Shown piece after piece: positions 1-6,169 of a stretch of 6,195 bases of DNA (the first letter of the stretch is position 1; every line of letters starts with the position of its first letter). The notes under the pieces were generated by a model. The model did not search any database. It was not told where the DNA came from and was given only the letters and a program-made list of their open reading frames with translations. Made by a program: the position numbers and the translations under genes. Where the stretch lies: contig DKKK01000130.1 of assembly GCA_002455215.1 (NCBI GenBank), forward strand, positions 16,630-22,824, read 5' to 3'. This DNA comes from Anaerolineales bacterium UBA6668. Its GTDB lineage: Bacteria; Chloroflexota; Anaerolineae; Anaerolineales; UBA6668.

Positions 1-100
1 TCAACAGCCTGTACTCATCATCCACACTTGAGCATTATGGATACGCATCCAGCCTCGCCAGATTGTTGGTTGCGCCAAACCAGGCTGAGCAGTTACCAAT

Positions 101-1498
101 TTATAACGTAAAACGGTCGCCCTTTTGCGGGATAGTGACATTGGCAAAGCCATCATCGCGCAAGTTGGCGGCAAAATATTCTTGCACGTCCGGTTCGCCA
201 TGCACCAAAAATAAATGACCACACTGCCCAATCAAGGGTTTGAGCCATGCCCGCATTTCGCGTTGGTCTGCGTGTGCCGACAAGCCGTTGATGTGTTCAA
301 CACTGGCACGAACGCGGTGTTTTTCCCCGAAGATGTTGACAAATGGTTGCTTCTCGAGCAAGCGTCTACCCAATGTGTAGGGGGCTTGCCAGCTAACAAT
401 CAAGACGGTGTTGCGTTCATCGCCAATATTGTTGGATAGGTGGTGCAAAATACGCCCAGTTTCGCACATACCACTCGCGCTAATAATCACCATCGGTCCG
501 GGCTGTGCATTGAGCGCTTTGGATTGGTCAGCGGTTTGAATATAATTCAGTTCCTTAAATTTTAGCGGACCTTGCGGGTTAGCTCCGATAAAATCAAGCG
601 TTTCTTCGTCAAAGACATTGCGATGGCGAGAATAGACCTGTGAAATATTGTTGGTGAGTGGGCTATCTACATAGATGGGAATGCGCGGGATGTCCCCACT
701 ATTCATCAAGCGGTGAAGCCAATACACCAAATCTTGCGCACGCCCAACGGCAAAGCTAGGGATAATGAGTTTACCATTGCGAGCGGATGTTTGCCGTACC
801 ACTTCGGCGAGTTTGCTCACGGCAAAACTGGGGTCTTTGTGGTCGCTGTTACCGTAGGTACTCTCCATAATCATCGCATCCAACGCACCGCCAATCGCTT
901 CGGGGTCGCGCAAAATAGGTTTGTCCTTGCGCCCCAAATCACCAGAAAAGCCAATGCGGTAGGTTTTGCCGTCTTCTTCGATTTCAGCTACTAGAAACGC
1001 TGAACCCAAGATATGCCCGGCATCGAAGAATGTCACCTTCATGTTGGGGACGGGTTGAAACGGTTGATGATAGGAAACGCCCAAAAAGTGGGGTAAGGTG
1101 GCTTCGGCGTCAGCTTCGGTGTAGAGTGCTTCCATGGGTGGCAAGCCTTTCTTCGCGCGTTTTTTGTTGACAAACTCCACATCGTTTTCCTGAATACGCC
1201 CCGAATCGCGGAGCATGAAGTTTGCCATATCCATGCTGGCGGTTGTGGTAAATATCTTGCCCTTGTAGCCGTGTCGTACCAAGCTAGGCAGGTTTCCGGC
1301 ATGGTCGGTATGGGCATGGGACAAAATAACGGCTGACACATCGTTTGGACTGGTCACAAAAGTACGGTTTTTGGTGAAAGATTCTTCACGGGGACCTTGA
1401 AATAAGCCACAATCCAGCATGACCTGAGAATTGCCAAAACGCAACAGATGTTGTGAGCCGGTGACCGTTTGTGCGGCACCAAAAAATTCAATTTCCAT
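101..1498 (-). CDS. Beta-CASP metallo-beta-lactamase-fold ribonuclease (RNA-specificity MBL hydrolase)
   Basis: A 465-residue protein of the bacterial/archaeal beta-CASP RNase family, relatives of CPSF-73 and Thermus TTHA0252 that cut or trim RNA with two zinc ions in the cytoplasm. The zinc-binding motifs are all visible: HAHTDH at residues 61-66, the histidine of GHILGSA at about 162, and the aspartate of SGDLG at 187. The beta-CASP insert follows, with motif A (MESTYG, Glu212), IPSFAVGRAQ (246-255), motif B (ASGMCETGRILHH, His352/353) and motif C (GLSAHAD, His409), then VHGE at 432-435. Length is normal to slightly long, and no key residue is missing. The ATG at 1498 is preceded by GGAG nine bases upstream and the family's usual N-terminus (MEIEFFGAAQTVTGS) begins there. 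It lies 182 bases beyond the permease gene with its own promoter candidate, so it is probably transcribed separately. Family assignment is firm; the RNA target is unknown. Confidence 0.95.
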   Translation of the reverse strand: MEIEFFGAAQTVTGSQHLLRFGNSQVMLDCGLFQGPREESFTKNRTFVTSPNDVSAVILSHAHTDHAGNLPSLVRHGYKGKIFTTTASMDMANFMLRDSGRIQENDVEFVNKKRAKKGLPPMEALYTEADAEATLPHFLGVSYHQPFQPVPNMKVTFFDAGHILGSAFLVAEIEEDGKTYRIGFSGDLGRKDKPILRDPEAIGGALDAMIMESTYGNSDHKDPSFAVSKLAEVVRQTSARNGKLIIPSFAVGRAQDLVYWLHRLMNSGDIPRIPIYVDSPLTNNISQVYSRHRNVFDEETLDFIGANPQGPLKFKELNYIQTADQSKALNAQPGPMVIISASGMCETGRILHHLSNNIGDERNTVLIVSWQAPYTLGRRLLEKQPFVNIFGEKHRVRASVEHINGLSAHADQREMRAWLKPLIGQCGHLFLVHGEPDVQEYFAANLRDDGFANVTIPQKGDRFTL

Positions 1499-1562
1499 AA
1501 TCAGTTACTCCATCCAAAGGAAAACAATACAATCGATTCGGCACGCAAATACACGAATGAAA

Positions 1563-1595
1563 ATTGCGTTTTTTCCTTGAGCGTAAAAGCGCAAT
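1563..1595 (-). other. Stem-loop in the leader of the beta-CASP gene
   Basis: Plus-strand arms ATTGCGTTTT (1563-1572) and AAAAGCGCAAT (1585-1595) pair over ten base pairs with one bulged G (1589) and a 12-base loop. On the minus strand the stem is followed by only a short ATTTTC, so it is at best a weak terminator for the upstream export operon. Equally it could be a leader structure of the ribonuclease mRNA, since it lies between the candidate promoter and the start codon. The pairing is seen directly; either function is inference. Confidence 0.35.
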
Positions 1596-1641
1596 GACGA
1601 CCTGTATCGAAGCGATGCTGAACTGAGCCGAGTATAGGTTC

Positions 1642-1670
1642 AGTATAGTGTGGAAAATCGCGCTGGACAA
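1642..1670 (-). promoter_or_regulatory. Candidate sigma-70-type promoter for the beta-CASP ribonuclease gene
   Basis: On the minus strand TTGTCC (1670-1665, four of six matches to TTGACA) is followed after exactly 17 bases by TATACT (1647-1642, five of six matches to TATAAT). A second TATACT lies 11 bases further on (1636-1631). Transcription would begin near 1635 and give a leader of roughly 135 bases before the ATG at 1498. The -10 end overlaps an imperfect hairpin (1622-1644, arms ACTGA-N-CC and GG-N-TCAGT). That hairpin has no U-run after it on the minus strand, so I do not call it a terminator. The assignment rests only on consensus match and spacing. Confidence 0.5.
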
Positions 1671-1680
1671 GTGGGGTGGA

Positions 1681-2910
1681 TCACTCGTAGCGCAAGGCTT
1701 CAATGGGGCTTAGATTGGAAGCGCGAAAAGCAGGATACACGCCAAACAAGATGCCGACTGCCGCCGCCACACCAAATGCTAACAGAACAGAGCCAACTGT
1801 GACTAAGGCATTGATATTGGCAAAATTTGCCAACAAGATGGCAAATATCCAACCCAGCCCAATGCCTATCACGCCACCAAACAAACTAAGCACCAGCGTT
1901 TCTACCAAAAACTGCATGAGAATGACCTGACTACGAGCGCCAACTGCTTTGCGCAAGCCAATTTCTTTGGTGCGCTCGGTAACAGAGACCAGCATGATGT
2001 TCATAATGCCAATCCCACCGACCAGTAAGGAGATACCCGCAATCAAGGAAAGAAACGCGGTAATCACACCGGTAATGTTATTGAAAGTGCTGAGAATGGC
2101 ATTCTGGCTAAACACGGTAAAATCTAGCTCTTCGTCCAGTTTCAGGCGGTGTTGTTGACGCATGATACGCTCGACTTGCACCATCACGCTATTCACGACT
2201 TCGGGGGAGGCGGCAGAAACGGAGATGCTATCTACCGTGCGTTTCCCGTCTTGAATACCGCGTGAGCCTACCAAGCGTTCATAGCCGGTATCAAACGGGA
2301 TGTAGGCATTTTCGTCTTCGGAAGGACCAAAACCGCCACCGCCCCGCTCCACCATGACGCCAATCACTTCGTAGAAAACGCCATTGATTTTAACTTCCCT
2401 ACCGATGGGGCTTAATCCTTTGAAGAGCGAATCGGCTAGGTTAGAACCCAGCACCACTACCCGCGCCAGCCGTTGATTATCTTGCTCAGTGATAAAACGC
2501 CCGTACTCTACTTGGGTAGAGCGTACTTGCAGGTATTCGGGCATAACAGACTCAACGGTGGTGACCAAACTTTTGTCGTTGTACACCACCTGCAAGCTCA
2601 AGCTGTAATCGGCAACGACGTTTTTTACGTCTTGGGCACGTTCTTTTATGGCTAGGTAGTCGCTGTAGTAAATGGGAACGGAGACGAGCGTCGTGCTTCG
2701 GCGATCGAGATTACCCGGGATGACTACAATCAAGTTTGAGCCAATCCCTTCGATCTGCCCGGTGATAGATTCTTGCAAACCATTGCCGAGTGCGACTAGT
2801 GTAACCACCGAAGCAACCCCGATGATGATACCCAGCATGGTGAGAAAAGAACGGAGTTTGTTGGATGCCAGTGCGCGAAAGGCGATGCGAACATTTTCAA
2901 GCAGGTTCAT
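1681..2910 (-). CDS. MacB/FtsX-type ABC transporter permease
   Basis: A 409-residue inner-membrane permease of the MacB family, the membrane subunit of a mechanotransmitting ABC exporter. It shows the expected layout: an N-terminal transmembrane helix at about 20-43 (NKLRSFLTMLGIIIGVASV), a large extracytoplasmic MacB-PCD domain from about 45 to 278, and then three further helices at about 281-309, 328-362 and 370-395. The cytoplasmic loop TERTKEIGLRKAVGA (311-325) and the C-terminal YPAFRASNLSPIEALRYE (392-409) are family signatures. Length is typical of the stand-alone permease, as opposed to the ATPase-permease fusion of E. coli MacB. A glycine-rich loop (ERGGGGFGPSED, 188-199) lies in the outer domain. 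Its ATG overlaps the stop of the ATPase gene in an ATGA arrangement, indicating translational coupling. Substrate class (peptide, macrolide-like drug, lipid) cannot be read from the sequence. Confidence 0.95.
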   Translation of the reverse strand: MNLLENVRIAFRALASNKLRSFLTMLGIIIGVASVVTLVALGNGLQESITGQIEGIGSNLIVVIPGNLDRRSTTLVSVPIYYSDYLAIKERAQDVKNVVADYSLSLQVVYNDKSLVTTVESVMPEYLQVRSTQVEYGRFITEQDNQRLARVVVLGSNLADSLFKGLSPIGREVKINGVFYEVIGVMVERGGGGFGPSEDENAYIPFDTGYERLVGSRGIQDGKRTVDSISVSAASPEVVNSVMVQVERIMRQQHRLKLDEELDFTVFSQNAILSTFNNITGVITAFLSLIAGISLLVGGIGIMNIMLVSVTERTKEIGLRKAVGARSQVILMQFLVETLVLSLFGGVIGIGLGWIFAILLANFANINALVTVGSVLLAFGVAAAVGILFGVYPAFRASNLSPIEALRYE

Positions 2911-3608
2911 AGTCGTTCATCCTTGTCAATTTTGCCGTCACGGATATGCACAATCCGGTTTGTCTGGCGTGCGACCCCGCTATCATGGGTGACAATACAT
3001 ACGGTGATGCCCCGTTCATCGTGCAAACGCTTGAACAATTCCATAATTTCCTTACCTGTGCGCGAGTCAAGCGCCCCAGTAGGTTCGTCAGCGAGTAAAA
3101 TGGCAGGATTATTGACCAAACTACGAGCGATTGCCACCCGCTGTTGTTGCCCACCAGAAAGTTCGTTGGGGCGGTGATGCCAGCGGTCTGAAAGACCGAC
3201 TAGCTCCAACGCTTGCATAGCACGGTCGCGGCGCTGTTTTCCACTAACCCCGTTGTAGTACAGGGGGAGCATAGCATTGTCAAGAGCAGAGGTGCGAGGC
3301 AGTAGATTAAATTGCTGAAAGACAAAGCCAATTTTGCGTCCGCGAATATCAGCCAGGCGGTCATCTTTTAGCAGATGGACATAATCGCCATCTAGCCAAT
3401 AACTGCCATTGGTGGGACCATCCAAACAGCCCAGAATCGCCATTAAAGTGCTTTTTCCAGAGCCAGACGGACCCATAATGGAGAGTAATTCGCCCCGTTG
3501 AATTTGTACACTTACATCATCGAGCGCCTTCACCAGAGTATCGCCCATTTGATAGTGTTTGGATACATTTTCAATGCGAATGACAATATCAGAATCTTGG
3601 GTACTCAT
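2907..3608 (-). CDS. MacB/LolD-type ABC transporter ATP-binding protein
   Basis: A 233-residue cytoplasmic ATPase that powers the neighbouring permease. Walker A is GPSGSGKST (46-54), the Q-loop is in FVFQQFNLLP (about 95-104), the ABC signature is LSGGQQQR (150-157), Walker B is ILLADEP with catalytic Glu175, the D-loop is GALD (178-181) and the switch histidine is His208 in VTHD. All catalytic elements are intact. Length and the LxPRxSALDN segment after the Q-loop fit the MacB/LolD/YknY subfamily. An in-frame ATG at 3650 exists, but it would add 14 residues foreign to the family and overlap the adaptor gene by about 40 bases. The ATG at 3608, just past the adaptor stop, gives the normal N-terminus. 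The stop codon overlaps the permease start by four bases, so the protein belongs to the same operon and complex. Confidence 0.96.
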   Translation of the reverse strand: MSTQDSDIVIRIENVSKHYQMGDTLVKALDDVSVQIQRGELLSIMGPSGSGKSTLMAILGCLDGPTNGSYWLDGDYVHLLKDDRLADIRGRKIGFVFQQFNLLPRTSALDNAMLPLYYNGVSGKQRRDRAMQALELVGLSDRWHHRPNELSGGQQQRVAIARSLVNNPAILLADEPTGALDSRTGKEIMELFKRLHDERGITVCIVTHDSGVARQTNRIVHIRDGKIDKDERL

Positions 3609-3609
3609 G

Positions 3610-5280
3610 CTAGCCCCCAAAAGGACTACCGCTGTTGGTGGGAACGGCATCGAATAGAATAACCGTGTCGCCTTTTTTCAGTTCATCGCTTACCACTACC
3701 ACGCCATCATCTTGAATGAGCCCGGTTGTGACATTTACACGCCGTCCTTGCGGGTTGGCGGCGTCCTGTATCATCACATATTCGCCTTGGTCATCGAGTT
3801 GAATAGCGTCCAGCGGAGCAAATAACGCTCCTTGCAGGGTGTTGGTGCGGATTTCCACATTGGCGGTCATGCCGATGAGCAAGATTTCATCTACTTGGTC
3901 GAGGGCAATGCGCACACTATAGCGCACAATCCCTTGCTGTTCTTGCCCAAAGCGGTCAATTTGTTCCACTTTGCCGGTCACTTCTTTGCCGGGCAAGGCA
4001 TCAAAGGTAACGGTAGCGGGTTGACCGATTTTTACACGAGCGACTTCGGCTTCATCCACATTGACATCAATCACAAGTTGACCGGTGCGAGCAAGGCGCA
4101 CAGCGGCGATGTTTTGTTGCACGGTATCACCCACTTGGTAGTTGACGTCCAAGACTTCGCCTTCAAAGGGTGCTGTAATGTTGAGCGAATCCAGTGTATT
4201 TAGGGCGGCATCAATCTGGGCTTGCAGGGCGAGCACATCATCGGCAGGCGGTTCGCCTGTCAGTTCGGCGTATTTTTCTTCGGCTTCTGCCAAGCGGGCT
4301 TTGGCAACGTCTACCCGCGATTGTGCGGCGTCCACTTCTCGGGGCAGGGGACCACGCACCGCATCTTGTCGGGCTTGTTGGGCATCGCCTAAGTTGGCTT
4401 GAGCGGTGGAGATGGCTTGGTTGTTGTTTGCCTGTGCTTGCTGTAAGCGTAACTCTGCCTCGCGCACGTCATTAACCGAGTCTTGATATTGCTGTTGGGC
4501 TTGAGCAAGGGTGTAATTTTTGTACACACGACTTTCGGTTGGGCTACAATAATTGGGAGTCGGGGTGACATCTGCGCCAGTAATACCTAGACAATAGGAG
4601 TTGTAGGCAGTTTGAACGGCGCCTAGCAATTCGCGATTGTACTGTTCTGCTTCTTGCGCACGGCGCAAATTGGTTTCGGCATCGCCAATATCGGTTAATT
4701 CGCTATTTTGCTGTGCTTCGGTCAAGGCAGATTCAGCGTTTACAATCTCTTCATCATAATAGCTTAGCGGCGGGTTTAAGGTTGTCTTTTGGTCGCGTTC
4801 CGCTACGCGCAATTCTTCACGGGCATCCACTACCGCCTTCCATGCTTCGGCGATTTGCAAATTTGAAGGGTCGCGCAGGTCATTCAGCTTGTTTTGCGCG
4901 GTAACCAGATCTGCTTGCGCCAAAATAATATTGTTAGGCACGGTACGGATGTTCACTGTCATTAAAATATCGCCCGCGTGTACCTGTTGACCAACTTGCA
5001 CGGCAACTTCCGAAACAGTGCCGGTAGTACGCCAGAAAACTTCCGTATCTTGAATCGCCTGCAATTTGCCGGTAGCTTCTACTGCTTCAACCGCATCAAT
5101 GGTATTGATTTGGGCGGTTCGGACTGTTTGTTGCTCGGCATTTCCACCCAGCAAATTAGCGGCTTGTTGGGGTGAAAAAATACGCCACAGCAAAAATGCC
5201 GTCAAAGCGACCAATGCTGTGATACCGAGCGGCATAAGCCAACGCGGAATCACTCGTTTATTGTTTTTTGATTGTGTCAT
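3610..5280 (-). CDS. HlyD/MacA/YknX-type membrane-fusion (adaptor) protein of an ABC exporter
   Basis: A 556-residue adaptor, long for its family, anchored by one N-terminal transmembrane helix (about residues 14-35, after a basic start TQSKNNKR) with the rest outside the membrane. A first lipoyl half (about 73-112, GTVSEVAVQVGQQVHAGDIL) leads into a very long coiled-coil region (about 118-365). The second lipoyl half follows (ITAPFEGEVLDVNYQVGDTV, about 368-387), then beta-barrel and membrane-proximal domains to the end. Units of the form L..LR.P....I..A...V..A...L..AE recur in the coiled coil near 130-162, 304-336 and 335-365. The only two cysteines (about 230 and 245) bracket a proline/threonine-rich loop near the middle of this region. 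The tail is Gly-rich. AGGAG lies five bases from the second of two adjacent ATGs, so I start at 5280, not 5283. Its place before the ATPase and permease matches yknXYZ and macAB operons. Substrate unknown. Confidence 0.93.
   Translation of the reverse strand: MTQSKNNKRVIPRWLMPLGITALVALTAFLLWRIFSPQQAANLLGGNAEQQTVRTAQINTIDAVEAVEATGKLQAIQDTEVFWRTTGTVSEVAVQVGQQVHAGDILMTVNIRTVPNNIILAQADLVTAQNKLNDLRDPSNLQIAEAWKAVVDAREELRVAERDQKTTLNPPLSYYDEEIVNAESALTEAQQNSELTDIGDAETNLRRAQEAEQYNRELLGAVQTAYNSYCLGITGADVTPTPNYCSPTESRVYKNYTLAQAQQQYQDSVNDVREAELRLQQAQANNNQAISTAQANLGDAQQARQDAVRGPLPREVDAAQSRVDVAKARLAEAEEKYAELTGEPPADDVLALQAQIDAALNTLDSLNITAPFEGEVLDVNYQVGDTVQQNIAAVRLARTGQLVIDVNVDEAEVARVKIGQPATVTFDALPGKEVTGKVEQIDRFGQEQQGIVRYSVRIALDQVDEILLIGMTANVEIRTNTLQGALFAPLDAIQLDDQGEYVMIQDAANPQGRRVNVTTGLIQDDGVVVVSDELKKGDTVILFDAVPTNSGSPFGG
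3614..3618 (-). promoter_or_regulatory. G-rich ribosome-binding site of the ATPase gene
   Basis: On the minus strand GGGGG sits five bases before the ATG at 3608, inside the last codons of the adaptor gene. It is a non-standard Shine-Dalgarno, but its spacing supports 3608 over the upstream ATG at 3650. Because the adaptor stop (3610-3612) lies between it and the ATG, re-initiation by ribosomes finishing the adaptor is likely. Confidence 0.45.
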
Positions 5281-5285
5281 CATTT

Positions 5286-5290
5286 CTCCT
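5286..5290 (-). promoter_or_regulatory. Shine-Dalgarno site of the adaptor gene
   Basis: AGGAG on the minus strand is two bases from the ATG at 5283 and five bases from the directly following ATG at 5280. The spacing favours initiation at 5280 (protein beginning MTQSK), although the difference is a single methionine. This is the best ribosome-binding site in the window and suggests that the export operon is well translated when transcribed. Confidence 0.75.
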
Positions 5291-5299
5291 AATTGGTAA

Positions 5300-5332
5300 A
5301 TTTATCTTTGGGAAGGTTTATTTTTTCGACAC
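5300..5332. repeat. Direct repeat copy 1, next to the adaptor start
   Basis: The block reads ATTT-(AT)-CTTTGGGAAGGTT, then ATTTTTTCG and ACAC. It matches a second block at 5460-5486 through the elements ATTT, CTT, GGGAAGGTT, ATTTT and CG-N-CAC, with about six extra bases in this copy. It ends six bases before the palindrome at 5338-5361 and lies within the untranslated leader or promoter region of the adaptor gene. Confidence 0.55.
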
Positions 5333-5337
5333 AGGTT

Positions 5338-5361
5338 GTATTCGGCATATATGCTGAATAC
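5338..5361. promoter_or_regulatory. 24-base palindrome, candidate operator of the export operon
   Basis: The left half GTATTCGGCATA (5338-5349) and right half TATGCTGAATAC (5350-5361) pair at 11 of 12 positions; the only exception is a G/T at 5344/5355. It lies about 55 bases upstream of the adaptor start codon and directly downstream of the marR gene, the usual place for the operator of a local repressor. Its core agrees with a second palindrome at 5473-5502 as TTCGSCAYRTRTGCYGAA. No U-run follows on either strand, which argues against a terminator. I could not define a convincing -35/-10 pair around it. Which protein binds is inference; the adjacent MarR protein is the first candidate. Confidence 0.65.
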
Positions 5362-5459
5362 CCAGTTGCGCTTTTGGGGGTACGGTTCATGTAATTCTTG
5401 CTTTCAGTACAAATAAATTCCTGATGGTTGACGAGAAGTTTCCTGCATCACAAAATGCA

Positions 5460-5486
5460 ATTTCTTGGGAAGGTTATTTTCGCCAC
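5460..5486. repeat. Direct repeat copy 2, between marR and the adaptor gene
   Basis: The block reads ATTTCTTGGGAAGGTT, then ATTTTCG and CCAC. It corresponds to the block at 5300-5332, about 160 bases away in the same orientation. Its right part runs into the palindrome at 5473-5502. This suggests that a regulatory segment including a half-site was duplicated and one copy has since diverged. Confidence 0.55.
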
Positions 5487-5502
5487 GTGTGCCGAAGATA
5501 AC
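5473..5502. promoter_or_regulatory. 30-base palindrome, second candidate operator
   Basis: The left half has GTTAT-T-TTCG-C-CAC and the right half GTG-C-CGAA-G-ATAAC around a central GT. Twelve of fourteen arm positions pair; the exceptions are T/G at 5478/5497 and C/C at 5483/5492. The inner 18 bases match the core of the palindrome at 5338-5361 in 13 positions, so both probably bind the same factor. Spacing between centres is 138 bases, about 13 helical turns, which would permit looping. It lies 30 bases past the marR stop. As RNA its loop would be too small for a clean hairpin and no U-run follows, so it is more likely a DNA-binding site than a terminator. Confidence 0.62.
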
Positions 5503-5532
5503 TGTAATTGAACGATTTCTGCGGGTTACAAA

Positions 5533-5952
5533 CTAGACAAACAAACGCTCTAACAAGGCTTGCGCTTCTGCCAAACGTAAGCACTCTTCGGGTGTGAATT
5601 TCTGTAGGCGTAAATTAAGTTTTTCCAGCATTTGTGCCTGCATGACATGAAGAAGCGCCACGCCTGATGGGGTGATGGAAAGCATAACCACGCGCCGGTC
5701 AGTGGCTGATGGTTGGCGTTCTACCAAACCGCGCCGCGCCAAATTTCCTATCATGGTGGAAACTGTGGCAGGACTGGAATGGATGTGCTCGGCTAGCTCG
5801 GATTGCGAACAAGGGCAAGTATGGATATGATGTAACACAGCCACGTGCATGGGCAAAATGCCTTTGGGAATCTCATTAAGATTGGGGCGCATAGCACGTG
5901 ACACTCTCAAAAAGGTTCGCATAAGCTGTTGAGCAAGAAGTTCTGTTTCCAT
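5533..5952 (-). CDS. MarR-family winged-helix transcriptional regulator
   Basis: A 139-residue regulator of normal MarR length that would act as a dimer in the cytoplasm. N-terminal and C-terminal helices (about 3-25 and 103-138) form the dimer interface. The winged helix spans about 33-97, with helix-turn-helix SQSELAEHIHSSPATVSTMIGNLARRG (49-75) and a wing carrying the conserved ATDRR (83-87) and LSITPSG (91-97). A His/Cys-rich stretch HHIHTCPC (41-48) precedes the helix-turn-helix, and a further Cys lies at 124. It sits upstream of the export operon in the same direction, separated by 250 bases with two palindromes, and has its own palindrome immediately upstream. It is therefore probably the local, self-regulating repressor of the exporter. 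No clear Shine-Dalgarno precedes the ATG at 5952 (GTAAAA), and no better internal start is seen. Its ligand is unknown. Confidence 0.93.
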   Translation of the reverse strand: METELLAQQLMRTFLRVSRAMRPNLNEIPKGILPMHVAVLHHIHTCPCSQSELAEHIHSSPATVSTMIGNLARRGLVERQPSATDRRVVMLSITPSGVALLHVMQAQMLEKLNLRLQKFTPEECLRLAEAQALLERLFV

Positions 5953-5959
5953 TTTTTAC

Positions 5960-6000
5960 AATTACTTTGCACTACTAATATTATTTAGTACGAAGTAATT
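5960..6000. promoter_or_regulatory. 41-base interrupted palindrome at the marR promoter
   Basis: Arms AATTACTTTGCACTA (5960-5974) and TAGTACGAAGTAATT (5986-6000) pair at 13 of 15 positions around an 11-base AT-rich spacer. The palindrome ends seven bases before the marR ATG. A possible -10 (TAATAT, minus strand, 5983-5978) lies in the spacer, but no good -35 accompanies it. A protein bound here would block transcription into marR, which fits autoregulation. The arms do not clearly match the two palindromes on the other side of marR, so either the regulator tolerates different sites or a second factor is involved. Confidence 0.6.
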
Positions 6001-6019
6001 ATAACGCTAATTTTTTAAA

Positions 6020-6169
6020 ATGCAAATGAGAGAAAAAGAGCAGGTGCGGTTCAAAGTTTTGGAAAAGTTTCAGAGCGATAACGAATACGCGGGTAAATCT
6101 TGGCACGAGAGCAGATTTGTTATTTCGATGCGAGAAATTTTGACATATACTGAGCACGGGTCATTGTGA
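6020..6169 (+). CDS. Short unassigned plus-strand ORF, possibly a decayed transposase N-terminus
   Basis: A 49-codon ORF divergent from marR opens MQMREKEQVRFKVLEKF and ends in TYTEHGSL before TGA at 6167-6169. The charged opening resembles the start of ISNCY-like transposases (a basic helix before a helix-turn-helix). Directly after the stop, the +2 frame reads NHTSRNKP, reminiscent of the H..R...S segment that follows in those proteins. If so, this is the frameshifted remnant of an insertion sequence running off the window. There is no Shine-Dalgarno before either ATG (6020 or 6026). The similarity is from memory and weak. A chance ORF or a small unrelated protein is equally possible. Apart from this ORF, I see nothing supportable in 6001-6195. 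Confidence 0.25.
   Translation: MQMREKEQVRFKVLEKFQSDNEYAGKSWHESRFVISMREILTYTEHGSL

Noticed and set aside
50..87. CAGCCT/AGGCTG inverted repeat downstream of the ribonuclease stop
   Set aside because: The arms are only six bases, the loop is 26 bases, and no U-run follows on the minus strand, so it does not qualify as a terminator.
1..231. Minus-strand 76-codon ORF overlapping the end of the ribonuclease gene
   Set aside because: It overlaps the 3' end of a solid gene in another frame, lacks a ribosome-binding site and shows no recognisable motif. The first 100 bases hold no gene I can support.
2907..3650. Longer version of the ATPase starting at 3650
   Set aside because: The extra 14 residues are not part of the family, the start would lie inside the adaptor gene, and the ATG at 3608 is correctly spaced after the adaptor stop.
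3832..4475. Plus-strand ORFs of 86-123 codons opposite the adaptor gene
   Set aside because: They lie wholly antisense to a clear coding region, have low-complexity or Arg/Cys/Ser-rich translations with no family motif, and arise from the codon bias of the adaptor gene.
5444..5459. TGCAT/ATGCA small hairpin in the marR-adaptor gap
   Set aside because: A five-base stem with a six-base AT-rich loop is expected by chance in a stretch of this composition.
6138..6150. Plus-strand TTGACA/TATACT-like sequence near the right edge
   Set aside because: The two elements overlap each other and cannot serve as a -35/-10 pair. No partner hexamer at 16-18 bases is convincing for either one.
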